This document shows, piece after piece, positions 8,520 to 16,321 of a stretch of DNA of 39,262 nt. The stretch covers positions 1 through 39,262 of the forward strand of contig JBNKHH010000082.1 of NCBI GenBank assembly GCA_050290245.1, given 5' to 3'. Every line of letters begins with the position of its first letter. The first letter of the stretch is position 1. The notes under the pieces are model-generated. The model saw nothing but the letters and a program-made list of their open reading frames with translations. It did not search any database and was not told where the DNA came from. The stretch comes from JBNKHH01 sp050290245. Lineage in GTDB: Bacteria > Pseudomonadota > Alphaproteobacteria > Rhodobacterales > Rhodobacteraceae. Made by a program: the position numbers and the translations under genes.

Positions 8520-10042
8520 CTCGCGCCCACCCTTATCCTGTCCTCATCGTCCACGACCGATGCCAGCCGCATAATATCCCGCTCGGTCAGCGTCTTGCCC
8601 GAGACCTCACCGCTGATCCGGCCCTCGCGTACCACCAGGACCCGGTCGCAAAGACCGATCAGTTCGGGGAGTTCCGACGAAATCACCACGATGCCGACGC
8701 CGGACGTCGCTAGGTCGCGCAGGATGCGGTGAATCTCGGACTTCGCGCCCACATCCACGCCCCGCGTCGGCTCGTCGAGAAAGATCAGCTGCGGGTCCAC
8801 GCTCAGCATCTTGGCAATCGCGACCTTCTGTTGGTTGCCGCCCGAGAGCGACGAGACCGGGTCGGAAAGCGATCCGCATTTGAGGTTCAGCTTTCCGCCA
8901 AGCTGCTGCGCCTGTGCCATTTCCTTGCGTGACTGGATCAGCCCCAGCCCGTCTGCCACCTGTTCCACCCGCAGGGCGGAGATATTGGCGGCAATCGGCA
9001 TGTCGAGGAAAACCCCGTCGCCCTTCCGGTCTTCGCTCAGATAGACGATCCCCTGCGCCGCGCAGTCCTGATAGGTCCGCAGGTCCAGCTTGTTGCCGTT
9101 CAGAAAGACCTCGCCCGTCACCTTGCCTTCCAGCCGGCAGATGCCACGGGCGATCTCGCTTCGCCCCGCGCCGATCAGACCCGCGATGCCCAGAACCTCG
9201 CCTTTGCGGAGCTGGAAACTGACATCGTGGAACCGGGTTTCCTCGTTCAGGCCGCGCACTTCAAAAATGATCTTCTCCGAGACATCAGGTTGTTTCGCTG
9301 GATAAAGCTCGTCGATGACCCGCCCGACCATCGCGTTGACCACATCGGACGGCGTAATCTCGGAGACGTTGCGCGTGGTGATATACTGTCCGTCCCGCAT
9401 CACCGTCACGCGGTCGCAATTTTCGAATATCTCGACCATCCGGTGCGAGATATAGATGATGGAAATCCCCCGGTCCGCCAGCTTGCGCATGATGCCGAAC
9501 AGCACCTGCGACTCGGCCAGGGTCAGTGCGGCAGTGGGTTCGTCCAAGATCAGGATACGGCAGTTCAACGTCAGCGCCTTGGCGATCTCGACCAGCTGCT
9601 GGTTGGAAATCGACAGGTCCCGCACCATGACCGAGGGGTCGATCTTGCTGAGTTGCAGGAACACCTCCGCCGCGTCCTGTTCCAGCTTTCGATAATCCAT
9701 CAGAAAGGACCGGCTGGCATTCGTCCGCGCCATGAAGATGTTCTCGGCCACCGACACGTCCGGGCAGAGCGCGATCTCCTGATGAACGAAGCCGATCCCG
9801 TATTGCTGCGCCACCGTGGGTGACGCGATGGTGACCGGCTTTCCGTCAAGGATGATCTCGCCGCTATCGGGCTGAAGTATCCCGTCGATCACGTTCATCA
9901 GGGTGGATTTGCCCGCGCCATTCTCGCCCGCGACGGCGTGGATCTCGCCTTTGCGGAGTTCGAACTGAACGTCCCGCAGAGCCTTCACGGGTCCGAACGA
10001 CTTGCTCAGGCCGGAGATCTGGAGAACCGTTTCGTCTGACAT
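8516..10042 (-). CDS. ABC sugar transporter ATP-binding protein (RbsA/MglA-like, two nucleotide-binding domains)
   Basis: A 508-residue tandem ATPase. Domain 1 has Walker A AGENGAGKST at about residues 38-47, signature LSISNQQLVEIAK, and Walker B LILDEPTAAL. Domain 2 has the degenerate Walker A GLIGAGRSE that is usual in this family, signature LSGGNQQKVAIAK, and Walker B IFLDEPTRGVDVG. It powers import through the permease encoded next (4-nt overlap). It is separated from the upstream binding-protein gene by 83 nt that contain a hairpin. Confidence 0.95.
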   Translation of the reverse strand: MSDETVLQISGLSKSFGPVKALRDVQFELRKGEIHAVAGENGAGKSTLMNVIDGILQPDSGEIILDGKPVTIASPTVAQQYGIGFVHQEIALCPDVSVAENIFMARTNASRSFLMDYRKLEQDAAEVFLQLSKIDPSVMVRDLSISNQQLVEIAKALTLNCRILILDEPTAALTLAESQVLFGIMRKLADRGISIIYISHRMVEIFENCDRVTVMRDGQYITTRNVSEITPSDVVNAMVGRVIDELYPAKQPDVSEKIIFEVRGLNEETRFHDVSFQLRKGEVLGIAGLIGAGRSEIARGICRLEGKVTGEVFLNGNKLDLRTYQDCAAQGIVYLSEDRKGDGVFLDMPIAANISALRVEQVADGLGLIQSRKEMAQAQQLGGKLNLKCGSLSDPVSSLSGGNQQKVAIAKMLSVDPQLIFLDEPTRGVDVGAKSEIHRILRDLATSGVGIVVISSELPELIGLCDRVLVVREGRISGEVSGKTLTERDIMRLASVVDDEDRIRVGAR

Positions 10043-10075
10043 CGCGTGGTCTGTCCGGGCATCTGGGTTGGGATA

Positions 10076-10103
10076 GCTCCGCCCGCAATCGCGCGGACGG
10101 AGC
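10076..10103 (-). other. intercistronic hairpin after ABC binding-protein gene
   Basis: GCTCCG (10076-10081) pairs with CGGAGC (10098-10103). After one C-A mismatch, CCGC pairs with GCGG around a 6-nt loop. It lies 22 nt after the binding-protein stop and has no T-run. Such structures commonly protect the binding-protein mRNA and lower expression of the downstream ATPase and permease genes. Confidence 0.55.
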
Positions 10104-10125
10104 GTTGCATTGGTCTGGTCGGCGA

Positions 10126-11139
10126 TCAGCTTGGATCGCGCCCTTCCATATAGACGTTCAGGTCGAAGCTGTCCGCGTTGTCCTTGGTGATGACCGCGAA
10201 GCCATTGTCCATGAACGGGATCTGCATCGGGTTGAAGCCGGAGGTTTTCCAGTCGTTGAACGGATCGAAGGTTTCAGACCGGTTCGCAAGATGGACCGCA
10301 ATGAAGCCCATGTAACCCTGCACGCCCTGGTTGGGGTTCAGCGACATGTGGATGTTGCCCGCGCGGATGTGCTCCAGCGTGGTCGGCGTCACGTCGGCAT
10401 GCATGATCAGTACGTCAGACCCGGCTTCCAGCTTCGCGGCAACCGCGCCTTCCGCCGATCCGGCTTCCGGGATCCACATCGCTGCAAGGTTTGGGTTCGC
10501 CTGCAGGATCGAGGCGGTCGCCTTATAGGCCGCGTTGCTGTCCTGGTTCGTCGCCTGGCGGCCGACCAGCTTCATGTTTGGATAATTGGCTTCGAAATAG
10601 TCGATCAGCGCAGTCACCCGAAGGTCGTGGTTGGACTGGCCGGGATTTTCCAGCACCGCATATTCGGCGCTGTCGCCCACCTGCGCCACGATCTCCTCGG
10701 CGGCGAACTTTGCCTCGGCAAGGTTGTCGGAGGTGATATAGGCCGTGCGGTTGGATTTCGGCGAGTCGGCAGCGAAGGTCACGATCTCGGTCCCGCCCTC
10801 AATCGCCGCGTTGATCGGCGCGATGAACGGGTCCGACTGCATTGGGTGCAACAGAATGCCCGCAGGCTGCTTGATCAGGTCCTGTTCAAAGGACGCGATC
10901 TGCTTGGTGATGTCATAATCCGGGGTGCCGGAGAAGACCGTCTCGCAGCCGAAGGCGGCGGCGGCCTGCTTGAAGCCCTGGTAGACCGGCACCCAGTACG
11001 GATGGCCTGAGACCATCACGTTCATGATATAGGTCTCGCCTGGCTCGCACATGATACCTTCGGCCGAGACCGGAGCCGACACCAACGCAGTTCCCGCGAT
11101 GGTCGACACGGCCAGAATCTTCGTAAACTTCGATTTCAT
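10126..11139 (-). CDS. ABC sugar-binding periplasmic protein (ribose/rhizopine-type, SBP 4 fold)
   Basis: A 337-residue secreted binding protein. The start ATG at 11139 is preceded by the strong ribosome-binding site GGGAGGAAAGA; the frame is open upstream to 11259 but that extension has no signal-peptide character. The signal peptide is about residues 1-26 (MKSKFTK, hydrophobic core, APVSAEG cleavage region). The mature protein has the type-I periplasmic fold, with VMVSGHPYWVPVYQGFKQAA at the N-terminus and KQPAGILLHPMQSDPFIAPINAA and ENPGQSNHDLRVTALIDYFE further on. It is the first gene of the transport/catabolism operon and defines its substrate, probably a polyol or monosaccharide judged from the downstream enzymes. 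Confidence 0.92.
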   Translation of the reverse strand: MKSKFTKILAVSTIAGTALVSAPVSAEGIMCEPGETYIMNVMVSGHPYWVPVYQGFKQAAAAFGCETVFSGTPDYDITKQIASFEQDLIKQPAGILLHPMQSDPFIAPINAAIEGGTEIVTFAADSPKSNRTAYITSDNLAEAKFAAEEIVAQVGDSAEYAVLENPGQSNHDLRVTALIDYFEANYPNMKLVGRQATNQDSNAAYKATASILQANPNLAAMWIPEAGSAEGAVAAKLEAGSDVLIMHADVTPTTLEHIRAGNIHMSLNPNQGVQGYMGFIAVHLANRSETFDPFNDWKTSGFNPMQIPFMDNGFAVITKDNADSFDLNVYMEGRDPS

Positions 11140-11255
11140 TCTTTCCTCCCTGTGCTCCTTGCGCCCCTCAACGCGCCACCTTCCTCGGGCGGCAGCAAGA
11201 AATTTCGTGGGGCGAATTTTGTTGCAAGACGATGGGTAGAAGAGAAAACGAAAGC

Positions 11256-11301
11256 GCAAAACAAATTTTGCAATATTTCTCGAAAACTGAAATTTATTTC
11301 A
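11256..11301. promoter_or_regulatory. two palindromes upstream of the polyol/sugar operon, candidate SorC operators
   Basis: GCAAAACAAATTTTGC (11256-11271, 6-bp arms, 4-nt spacer) and TGAAATTTATTTCA (11288-11301, 6-bp arms, 2-nt spacer) lie in an AT-rich stretch 117-162 nt upstream of the binding-protein start, in the 227-nt gap after gntR. The AT-rich character contrasts with the GC-rich surroundings. Which regulator binds is inference; the operon encodes a SorC-type protein. I could not place -35/-10 boxes with confidence. Confidence 0.45.
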
Positions 11302-11309
11302 ATGCACGT

Positions 11310-11333
11310 GGATGCTCATCGTTGAAAGCATCC
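11310..11333 (-). terminator. possible terminator hairpin downstream of first GntR gene
   Basis: GGATGCT (11310-11316) and AGCATCC (11327-11333) form a perfect 7-bp stem with a 10-nt loop, 33 nt after the GntR stop on the minus strand. No T-run follows, so termination is uncertain. Confidence 0.3.
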
Positions 11334-11366
11334 GGGGCGACAGTCACCTAAGCAGACTATCGACGC

Positions 11367-12161
11367 TTACGCGCCGGCTGCATCCTTGCTGCGCTCGGCC
11401 CAGTAACTGGTCGCCGTCTTGCGGTTGTTTTCCAGCATAAGTTCCATTTCCGCGCGTGCCCGCCCGGCATCGCCGTCGCGAATCGCCTCTGCGACAAGGA
11501 TATGGCCTTCACGCGAAACCGGTTCCCCGTCTACGACTAAAACTCCGAACTCGTAAGAAATTCGAAGGATACTCAGAATTGTCGGTCGCAATTGCCGCAT
11601 CATCAGGTTGTCAGTCGCATCGAGGACGGTCGAATGAAAGCGGCAGTCAGCTGCAAACATGGCCGCCACATCACCCTCGCCCGGATGCATCGCATTCGCC
11701 GCATCAACGATTATCTCGACCTGGCTGGGCGAAGCTCGCTCCGCCGCCAGTGCGGCGGCAGCGGGCTCGATGATGCAGCGCAACTCCGTCGTCTCGGAAA
11801 ACATTCTTGCGACCCGCTCATGATTCGGATCGTGCCACGAGATCACATCGGCATCGAGCAGGTTCCATTCGTCCAGAGGACGCACACGTGTGCCATATCT
11901 GCGCGCGGTGCGGATCAGTCCCTTACCTGACAGGACCTTGATCGCATCGCGGACCGTGGCACGTCCTACGCCCAGCGACTCCGCAAGCTCCGCTTCGGTC
12001 GGAATGACCTCTCCGGGCTTGTAGACATCATTCGCGATGCGCCTGCCCAGACGTTCCACCGCTTCTTTTGCGCCCCCCGTCGGCAGGGCCAGTCCCAGAT
12101 CAGGAGGAACGTCTAGAACCGTGTTGCTGGACTCCTTGCCATCCATAATTGCCATACTCAT
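11367..12161 (-). CDS. GntR-family transcriptional regulator, FadR/FCD subfamily
   Basis: A 264-residue regulator. The winged helix-turn-helix is at about residues 30-95 (IPTEAELAESLGVGRATVRD, then AIKVLSGKGLIRTARRYGTRVRP). The all-helical FCD ligand domain follows from about residue 120 (LRCIIEPAAAALAAERAS), with possible metal-site histidines in FHSTVLDATD and SREGHILVAEAI. FCD regulators sense sugar acids or organic acids. ATGs at codons 1, 3 and 6 are all possible starts. The gene is divergent from the TRAP transporter/dehydratase operon, with tandem palindromes in between. It probably represses that operon and itself, responding to the transported sugar acid or a product of it. Confidence 0.92.
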   Translation of the reverse strand: MSMAIMDGKESSNTVLDVPPDLGLALPTGGAKEAVERLGRRIANDVYKPGEVIPTEAELAESLGVGRATVRDAIKVLSGKGLIRTARRYGTRVRPLDEWNLLDADVISWHDPNHERVARMFSETTELRCIIEPAAAALAAERASPSQVEIIVDAANAMHPGEGDVAAMFAADCRFHSTVLDATDNLMMRQLRPTILSILRISYEFGVLVVDGEPVSREGHILVAEAIRDGDAGRARAEMELMLENNRKTATSYWAERSKDAAGA

Positions 12162-12167
12162 CCGACT

Positions 12168-12200
12168 TCTAGATCTGATCTAGACTTTACATCTGATCTA
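12168..12200. promoter_or_regulatory. tandem operator palindromes between gntR and TRAP operon
   Basis: TCTAGATCTGATCTAGA (12168-12184) is a perfect 8-1-8 palindrome. Its 13-bp core TAGATCTGATCTA (12170-12182) recurs with one change as TACATCTGATCTA (12188-12200), 18 bp centre to centre. A further small palindrome, GCCAACAATTGGC, is at 12221-12233. The position between the divergent GntR gene and the TRAP genes points to GntR binding sites, probably on one face of the DNA at under two helical turns. The core does not match the common FCD consensus TNGTNNNACNA. Confidence 0.65.
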
Positions 12201-12294
12201 TAGACGGCCATGCTCCGCTTGCCAACAATTGGCCTGCACTGTGTCGGGCCAGGACAAAAACGTCCAGTGCAACGCTGGAAATGGGAGGAAAGAC

Positions 12295-13311
12295 ATGAAG
12301 CTTTTTAATATCGCCGCTGCGGTCGCGCTGGCCGCCGCTACTTTTTCTGGTCCGGCTAACTCTGCCGAGATCAAATTCGGGATCGGCATCGGAGAAGGTG
12401 ACTTCCCGGAATACAATGCCCTTGTCCGCTTCAAGGAATACGTTGAGTTCAAAACCAACGGCGAAATCACCGTCAGGCTTTTTCCAAACAACCAGCTTGG
12501 CGGCGAGCGTGAGATGATGGAGCAAGTCCAGCAAGGCAGTCTGGAACTGACTTTCGCCGCCGATGGAGCAATGGGCGGGTTCTATCCCCCGATGCAGGTC
12601 TGGGCGATTCCGTACCTGTTCGAAAGCGCACCCGTCGCTTGGCGCGTCATGAACGGGCCCTTCGCAGACAGGATGCGCGCGGACATCCTTGAGGAAACGG
12701 GGATGCGCGCGCTTGCCTTCTCGCAGAACGGCTTCCGGTCCTTCACCAACAACGTCCGAACTGTGAAGAACCCCGAGGACCTTGCGGGCATGAAAATCCG
12801 CACAATGGAAAGCCCGGTCTTCATCGAACTGGTCGGCTCGCTGGGAGCGACCGCCGTACCGATTGCCGGTGCCGAGGTACTCATGGCGCTCCGTCAGGGC
12901 GTCGTCGATGGGCAGGAAAACCCGCCGGCGGTGGTCTATGGCGGTGGATTGGGCGAGGTCCAGAAATTCTACACGCTCGACGAGCACGTCTTCGGCCTGC
13001 ATGTAATCCTCGCCAACGAAGACTGGTTCCAGAGCCTTTCGCCTGGCCACCAGCAGATCATCCGCGATGCCGCCGCGCTGATGGCCTGGACCGAGAATCT
13101 CCAGAAGACGGAAGGCGACTGGAAGTTCTCTGCCAAGCTGCAGGACGAACTCGGCATGGAAGTCCACGTTTCCACCCCGGAAGAAAAGGCAGCCTTCAAG
13201 GAAATCACCCAGGCACCTGTCCTGACCTTCATCCGGGAAAAGGTCGGAAACGAACTGGTGGATGAACTTCTCGGTGAGGTCGAAGCCGCCAAGGCGGAAA
13301 TGTACCAGTAA
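12295..13311 (+). CDS. TRAP transporter substrate-binding protein (DctP family)
   Basis: A 338-residue periplasmic protein. ATG at 12295 is preceded by GGGAGGAA (12283-12290); the frame upstream to 12229 lacks signal features. The signal peptide is residues 1-22 (MKLFNIAAAVALAAATFSG to NSAE). The DctP fold shows LFPNNQLGGEREMMEQVQQG near residues 62-81 and MKIRTMESPVF at about 165-175, whose Arg is the residue that usually binds the substrate carboxylate. It is followed by VPIAGAEVLMALRQGVVDGQ. It delivers an organic or sugar acid to the DctQM permease encoded downstream. The dehydratase at the end of the operon points to an aldonate or similar sugar acid. Confidence 0.94.
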   Translation: MKLFNIAAAVALAAATFSGPANSAEIKFGIGIGEGDFPEYNALVRFKEYVEFKTNGEITVRLFPNNQLGGEREMMEQVQQGSLELTFAADGAMGGFYPPMQVWAIPYLFESAPVAWRVMNGPFADRMRADILEETGMRALAFSQNGFRSFTNNVRTVKNPEDLAGMKIRTMESPVFIELVGSLGATAVPIAGAEVLMALRQGVVDGQENPPAVVYGGGLGEVQKFYTLDEHVFGLHVILANEDWFQSLSPGHQQIIRDAAALMAWTENLQKTEGDWKFSAKLQDELGMEVHVSTPEEKAAFKEITQAPVLTFIREKVGNELVDELLGEVEAAKAEMYQ

Positions 13312-13319
13312 GGCACGAG

Positions 13320-13342
13320 GGGCGCCGGTTCCGCCGGCGCCC
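13320..13342 (+). other. intercistronic hairpin after TRAP binding-protein gene
   Basis: GGGCGCCGG (13320-13328) and CCGGCGCCC (13334-13342) form a perfect 9-bp stem with the 5-nt loop TTCCG, 8 nt after the DctP stop and 9 nt before the DctQ start. No T-run is present. It is likely a 3' stabiliser or partial attenuator that lets the binding protein be made in excess over the membrane subunits. Confidence 0.6.
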
Positions 13343-13351
13343 GTCCCTCTC

Positions 13352-13861
13352 ATGAAACATACCGCAACATGCGCCGCCCGCTACCTCGCCCGATCGACCG
13401 AGGTCGCCGCCACAATCCTGCTGATCATCGTCACCGCGCTGAACCTGACGCAGGTCGGCGGACGGTATCTCTTCAACATGGGATTTCCCTGGACCGAAGA
13501 AGCCATGCGCTATCTGATGATCTGGCTGATGATGCTGGGCTCTGTGGCCTGCGTCTATCGCCTCGAGCACATGGGGATCGAGGCGTTGGATCACCTCTTC
13601 GACGAAAGGCACGCGCCAAGGATCCGTTCCGCGCTCTACACGATTGCCGCGATTTTTTGTCTTTTCGTCCTGATCTACGGCTGGCCGCTTGCGCTTCGAA
13701 ATGCAAAGCAACTTGCGCCCGCCTCGCAGATTCCAATGATCTATCCCTACATGGCCCTACCGGTCGGCGCGTTCCTGATGCTCGTGCAGATCGCGCTCAG
13801 CTGGGTCTCCGGCTTCGAGCGCGACGCGGACGAGACCGAAGAGAAAGGCGGCGCGGCATGA
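13352..13861 (+). CDS. TRAP transporter small permease (DctQ)
   Basis: A 169-residue membrane protein with four predicted hydrophobic helices. Typical DctQ features are TALNLTQVGGRYLFNMGFPWTEE-like sequence at about residues 30-52, ALDHLF on the cytoplasmic side, and a final helix before a short acidic tail. The start ATG at 13352 is chosen because it begins a normal DctQ N-terminus; the frame is open further upstream but inside the DctP gene and hairpin. It pairs with DctM, whose gene overlaps its stop by ATGA. Confidence 0.92.
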   Translation: MKHTATCAARYLARSTEVAATILLIIVTALNLTQVGGRYLFNMGFPWTEEAMRYLMIWLMMLGSVACVYRLEHMGIEALDHLFDERHAPRIRSALYTIAAIFCLFVLIYGWPLALRNAKQLAPASQIPMIYPYMALPVGAFLMLVQIALSWVSGFERDADETEEKGGAA

Positions 13862-15132
13862 TCTGGGTTGCCGTTGCCGGGCTCTTCCTTCTGTTTCTCG
13901 GCGTCCCGGTCGCCTTCGCTCTCGGCCTGGCTGGCCTTGTCGGCATCTGGATTGCCGACATTCCCTTCCCGATCGTGGCCACCCGCCTTTTCACCGGTGT
14001 CGACAGCTTCGTCTTCCTCGCCGTGCCTTTCTACATCCTTGCCGCAGAGATCATGGCGCAGGGCGGCATCACCGCCCGGCTGATCGCCATCGCCCAACGC
14101 GCCACCTCCTGGCTACGCGGCGGCACCGCCTTTGCAAATATCGGCTCCTCGGTCATGTTCGCCGGCATATCCGGCTCGGCGGTCGCCGACGCAGCCGCGC
14201 TTGGCAAAGTCTTCATGGACGAGATGCCGAAGGAGGGTTACTCGCGCCCCTACGCCGCCGCCGTCACCGTGGCTTCCTCGATCATCGGCCCGATCATCCC
14301 GCCATCGGGACTGGCCATCATCCTCGCCGCGGTCTCCGCGCAATCGGTGATCGACCTTTTCCTCGCCGGTGTCATCCCCGGCCTCCTCCTTGGCGGCGCC
14401 TGCGCGGCGGTCGTCGCGGTCGACGCGCTTCGGGGCCGTATCCCGCGCCCGAAAGCCGCCGTGGGTGACGGCTCCCCGCTCCGCATGATCATCGAAGGCA
14501 TCGCCGTGGCGACGCTTCCGGTCATTATCGTCGGCGGTATGGTCGTCGGCGCTTATACAGCAACCGAAGGCGGCGGCATCGCCGTGGCCTATGCGATCTT
14601 CCTATCGGTCATCGTCTTCCGAAACATGACGATGCAGCGTCTGTGGGACGCCTTCATGCGGGCCGCACGCATATCGGCAACCATCTACTTGCTTGTCGCA
14701 GCGGCCACGATCCTGAGCTACGCGCTCAATCTTCTTGGAATCGGGGCCTGGGTCAGATCGACAGCAACCCTGTTCGAAGGCCAGCCTATCTCGTTCCTTC
14801 TGGCCATCGCCCTTTTGATGCTTATCCTCGGCACGTTTCTAGACATCGGCGCCGCGATCCTGATTTTCGTGCCGCTTCTGATGCCCGCCGTCCGCGAGTT
14901 GGGCATCGACCCGCTTCAGGCCAGTATGGTCGTGATGCTGACGCTGGCCATCGGCCTCGCGACCCCGCCTGTCGGTGTCGTCCTATTCGTCGTCATGCGG
15001 GTGGGCCAGATCGGGATGCTGCCCTTGATGAGGGCGCTGATACCCTTCCTGCTTGCCGAACTTGCCGCTGTCATCCTGCTTTGCCTTGTGCCAGGTTTCT
15101 CGACCTGGCTTCCCGAACTTCTCAATCCCTGA
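13858..15132 (+). CDS. TRAP transporter large permease (DctM)
   Basis: A 424-residue membrane protein with about twelve hydrophobic segments. Start ATG at 13858 overlaps the DctQ stop (ATGA); the same frame is open far upstream within dctQ, but that part is not coding. Family marks are FLAVPFYILAAEIMAQGG at about residues 50-67, FANIGSSVMFAGISGSAVADAAALG, SSIIGPIIPPSGLAIILA, and near the C-terminus LATPPVGVVLFV. It catalyses Na+-driven uptake of the acid delivered by DctP. The dehydratase gene begins 9 nt downstream. Confidence 0.95.
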   Translation: MIWVAVAGLFLLFLGVPVAFALGLAGLVGIWIADIPFPIVATRLFTGVDSFVFLAVPFYILAAEIMAQGGITARLIAIAQRATSWLRGGTAFANIGSSVMFAGISGSAVADAAALGKVFMDEMPKEGYSRPYAAAVTVASSIIGPIIPPSGLAIILAAVSAQSVIDLFLAGVIPGLLLGGACAAVVAVDALRGRIPRPKAAVGDGSPLRMIIEGIAVATLPVIIVGGMVVGAYTATEGGGIAVAYAIFLSVIVFRNMTMQRLWDAFMRAARISATIYLLVAAATILSYALNLLGIGAWVRSTATLFEGQPISFLLAIALLMLILGTFLDIGAAILIFVPLLMPAVRELGIDPLQASMVVMLTLAIGLATPPVGVVLFVVMRVGQIGMLPLMRALIPFLLAELAAVILLCLVPGFSTWLPELLNP

Positions 15133-15141
15133 GCCGAACCC

Positions 15142-16317
15142 ATGAAGATCACCACAGTAGAGACCCACATCGTCAACGCGAAAATCCGCAACTGGGTCTT
15201 CGTCAAGGTTCTGACAGACCAACCCGGCCTCTGGGGTTGGGGCGAGGCGACATTGGAATGGAAGACCCGCGCGGTGGTCGGCACCATCGAGGACCTCGTA
15301 CCGCTGATCGAGGGTGAGGACCCCGGCAACATCGAGCATATCGTCGCGCGGATGGCCCGCTTCAGTTTCTGGCCGCTGGGCTCAATCGGCATGACCGCCG
15401 CCTCCGCGATCGAGCAGGCGCTGTGGGACATCAAAGGCAAGGACCTCGGCGTGCCTGTCTGGCAGCTTTTGGGCGGTCGTGTGCGGGACCGCGTGCGCAT
15501 CTACACCCACCTGCGGCGCGGCAGCTTCGACAGCCACGTCGGCACCGCCGACATCTCGGCCTTCTGCGACGCTGTTCAGGAAACCGTCGAGATGGGCTAC
15601 GACGCGGTTAAACTCGGTTTCGTGCCCTATACCGGCTACGACGCGCCTCTTCCCACGGTACGCCATGTCGCAAAACTTGCCGAAGCGGTGCGCGAGCGTG
15701 TTGGCGACGATGTCGCGATCATGACCGATTTCCACGGCCGCCCTGACAGCATCGACGCGGCTCGCGCCTATATCGACGCCATAGCGCCGATCTCTCCTCT
15801 TTTCGTCGAGGAGCCGATCCAGCCGGGTGACGCCCGCGCCATGGCTCAGATCGCCCGCGCCGTCGATTGCCCATTGGCCACGGGCGAGCGGCTTTTCACC
15901 CCGCGCGAGTTCGCCGAGATCGCAGAGCACCGCTCAGTGGCATATGTCCAGCCCGACCTCGCCCATTGCATGGGCTTCAGCGGCGGCCGCCGGATCGCCG
16001 CCATCGCCGAGGCCGCGCATATGGGGGTCTGCCCGCACAACCCGATGGGACCCGTGGCCGGAGCGGTTGCGCTGCATTTCGATGCCGCAACGCCGAATTT
16101 TGTCATTCAGGAAGAGGCCGTCGGCGTCGTGCCCTGGTTCCGGGACATCTGCGCCGAAGATCCTCTGGTCCAGACCGACGGTGCATGGGAGATACCCCAA
16201 GCACCCGGCCTCGGCTTCGAACTCGACGAAGACATCGCGAAGAAATACCCTTTTGAACAGGAGGTGATCCCCGCGCTCGATGCAATTCTTCCAGACGGCA
16301 CAATCGCCAACTGGTAA
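15142..16317 (+). CDS. enolase-superfamily sugar-acid dehydratase (galactonate dehydratase-like)
   Basis: A 391-residue mandelate racemase/muconate lactonizing enzyme family protein, capping domain (1-115) then TIM barrel. Metal ligands fit Asp196 in TDFHGRPD, Glu223/Glu224 in FVEEP, and Glu249 in ATGERLF. His198 and His299 (VCPHNPMGP) match the acid/base histidines of the GalD (D-galactonate dehydratase) group. Such enzymes turn an aldonate into a 2-keto-3-deoxy-aldonate. It is the last gene of the TRAP operon, and its stop is 4 nt from the convergent permease stop at 16322. No KDG/KDGal kinase or aldolase is near, so the product must be handled elsewhere. Gluconate, fuconate or other acids are possible substrates too. 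Confidence 0.88.
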   Translation: MKITTVETHIVNAKIRNWVFVKVLTDQPGLWGWGEATLEWKTRAVVGTIEDLVPLIEGEDPGNIEHIVARMARFSFWPLGSIGMTAASAIEQALWDIKGKDLGVPVWQLLGGRVRDRVRIYTHLRRGSFDSHVGTADISAFCDAVQETVEMGYDAVKLGFVPYTGYDAPLPTVRHVAKLAEAVRERVGDDVAIMTDFHGRPDSIDAARAYIDAIAPISPLFVEEPIQPGDARAMAQIARAVDCPLATGERLFTPREFAEIAEHRSVAYVQPDLAHCMGFSGGRRIAAIAEAAHMGVCPHNPMGPVAGAVALHFDAATPNFVIQEEAVGVVPWFRDICAEDPLVQTDGAWEIPQAPGLGFELDEDIAKKYPFEQEVIPALDAILPDGTIANW

Positions 16318-16321
16318 CGGC

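Noticed and set aside
12187..13353. 388-codon minus-strand open frame
   Set aside because: Antisense of the TRAP binding-protein gene; no motif, and the plus-strand gene has a signal peptide, ribosome-binding site and family motifs.
13369..13857. N-terminal extension of the DctM frame
   Set aside because: It lies in the wrong frame within dctQ; the DctM sequence begins at the ATGA overlap at 13858.
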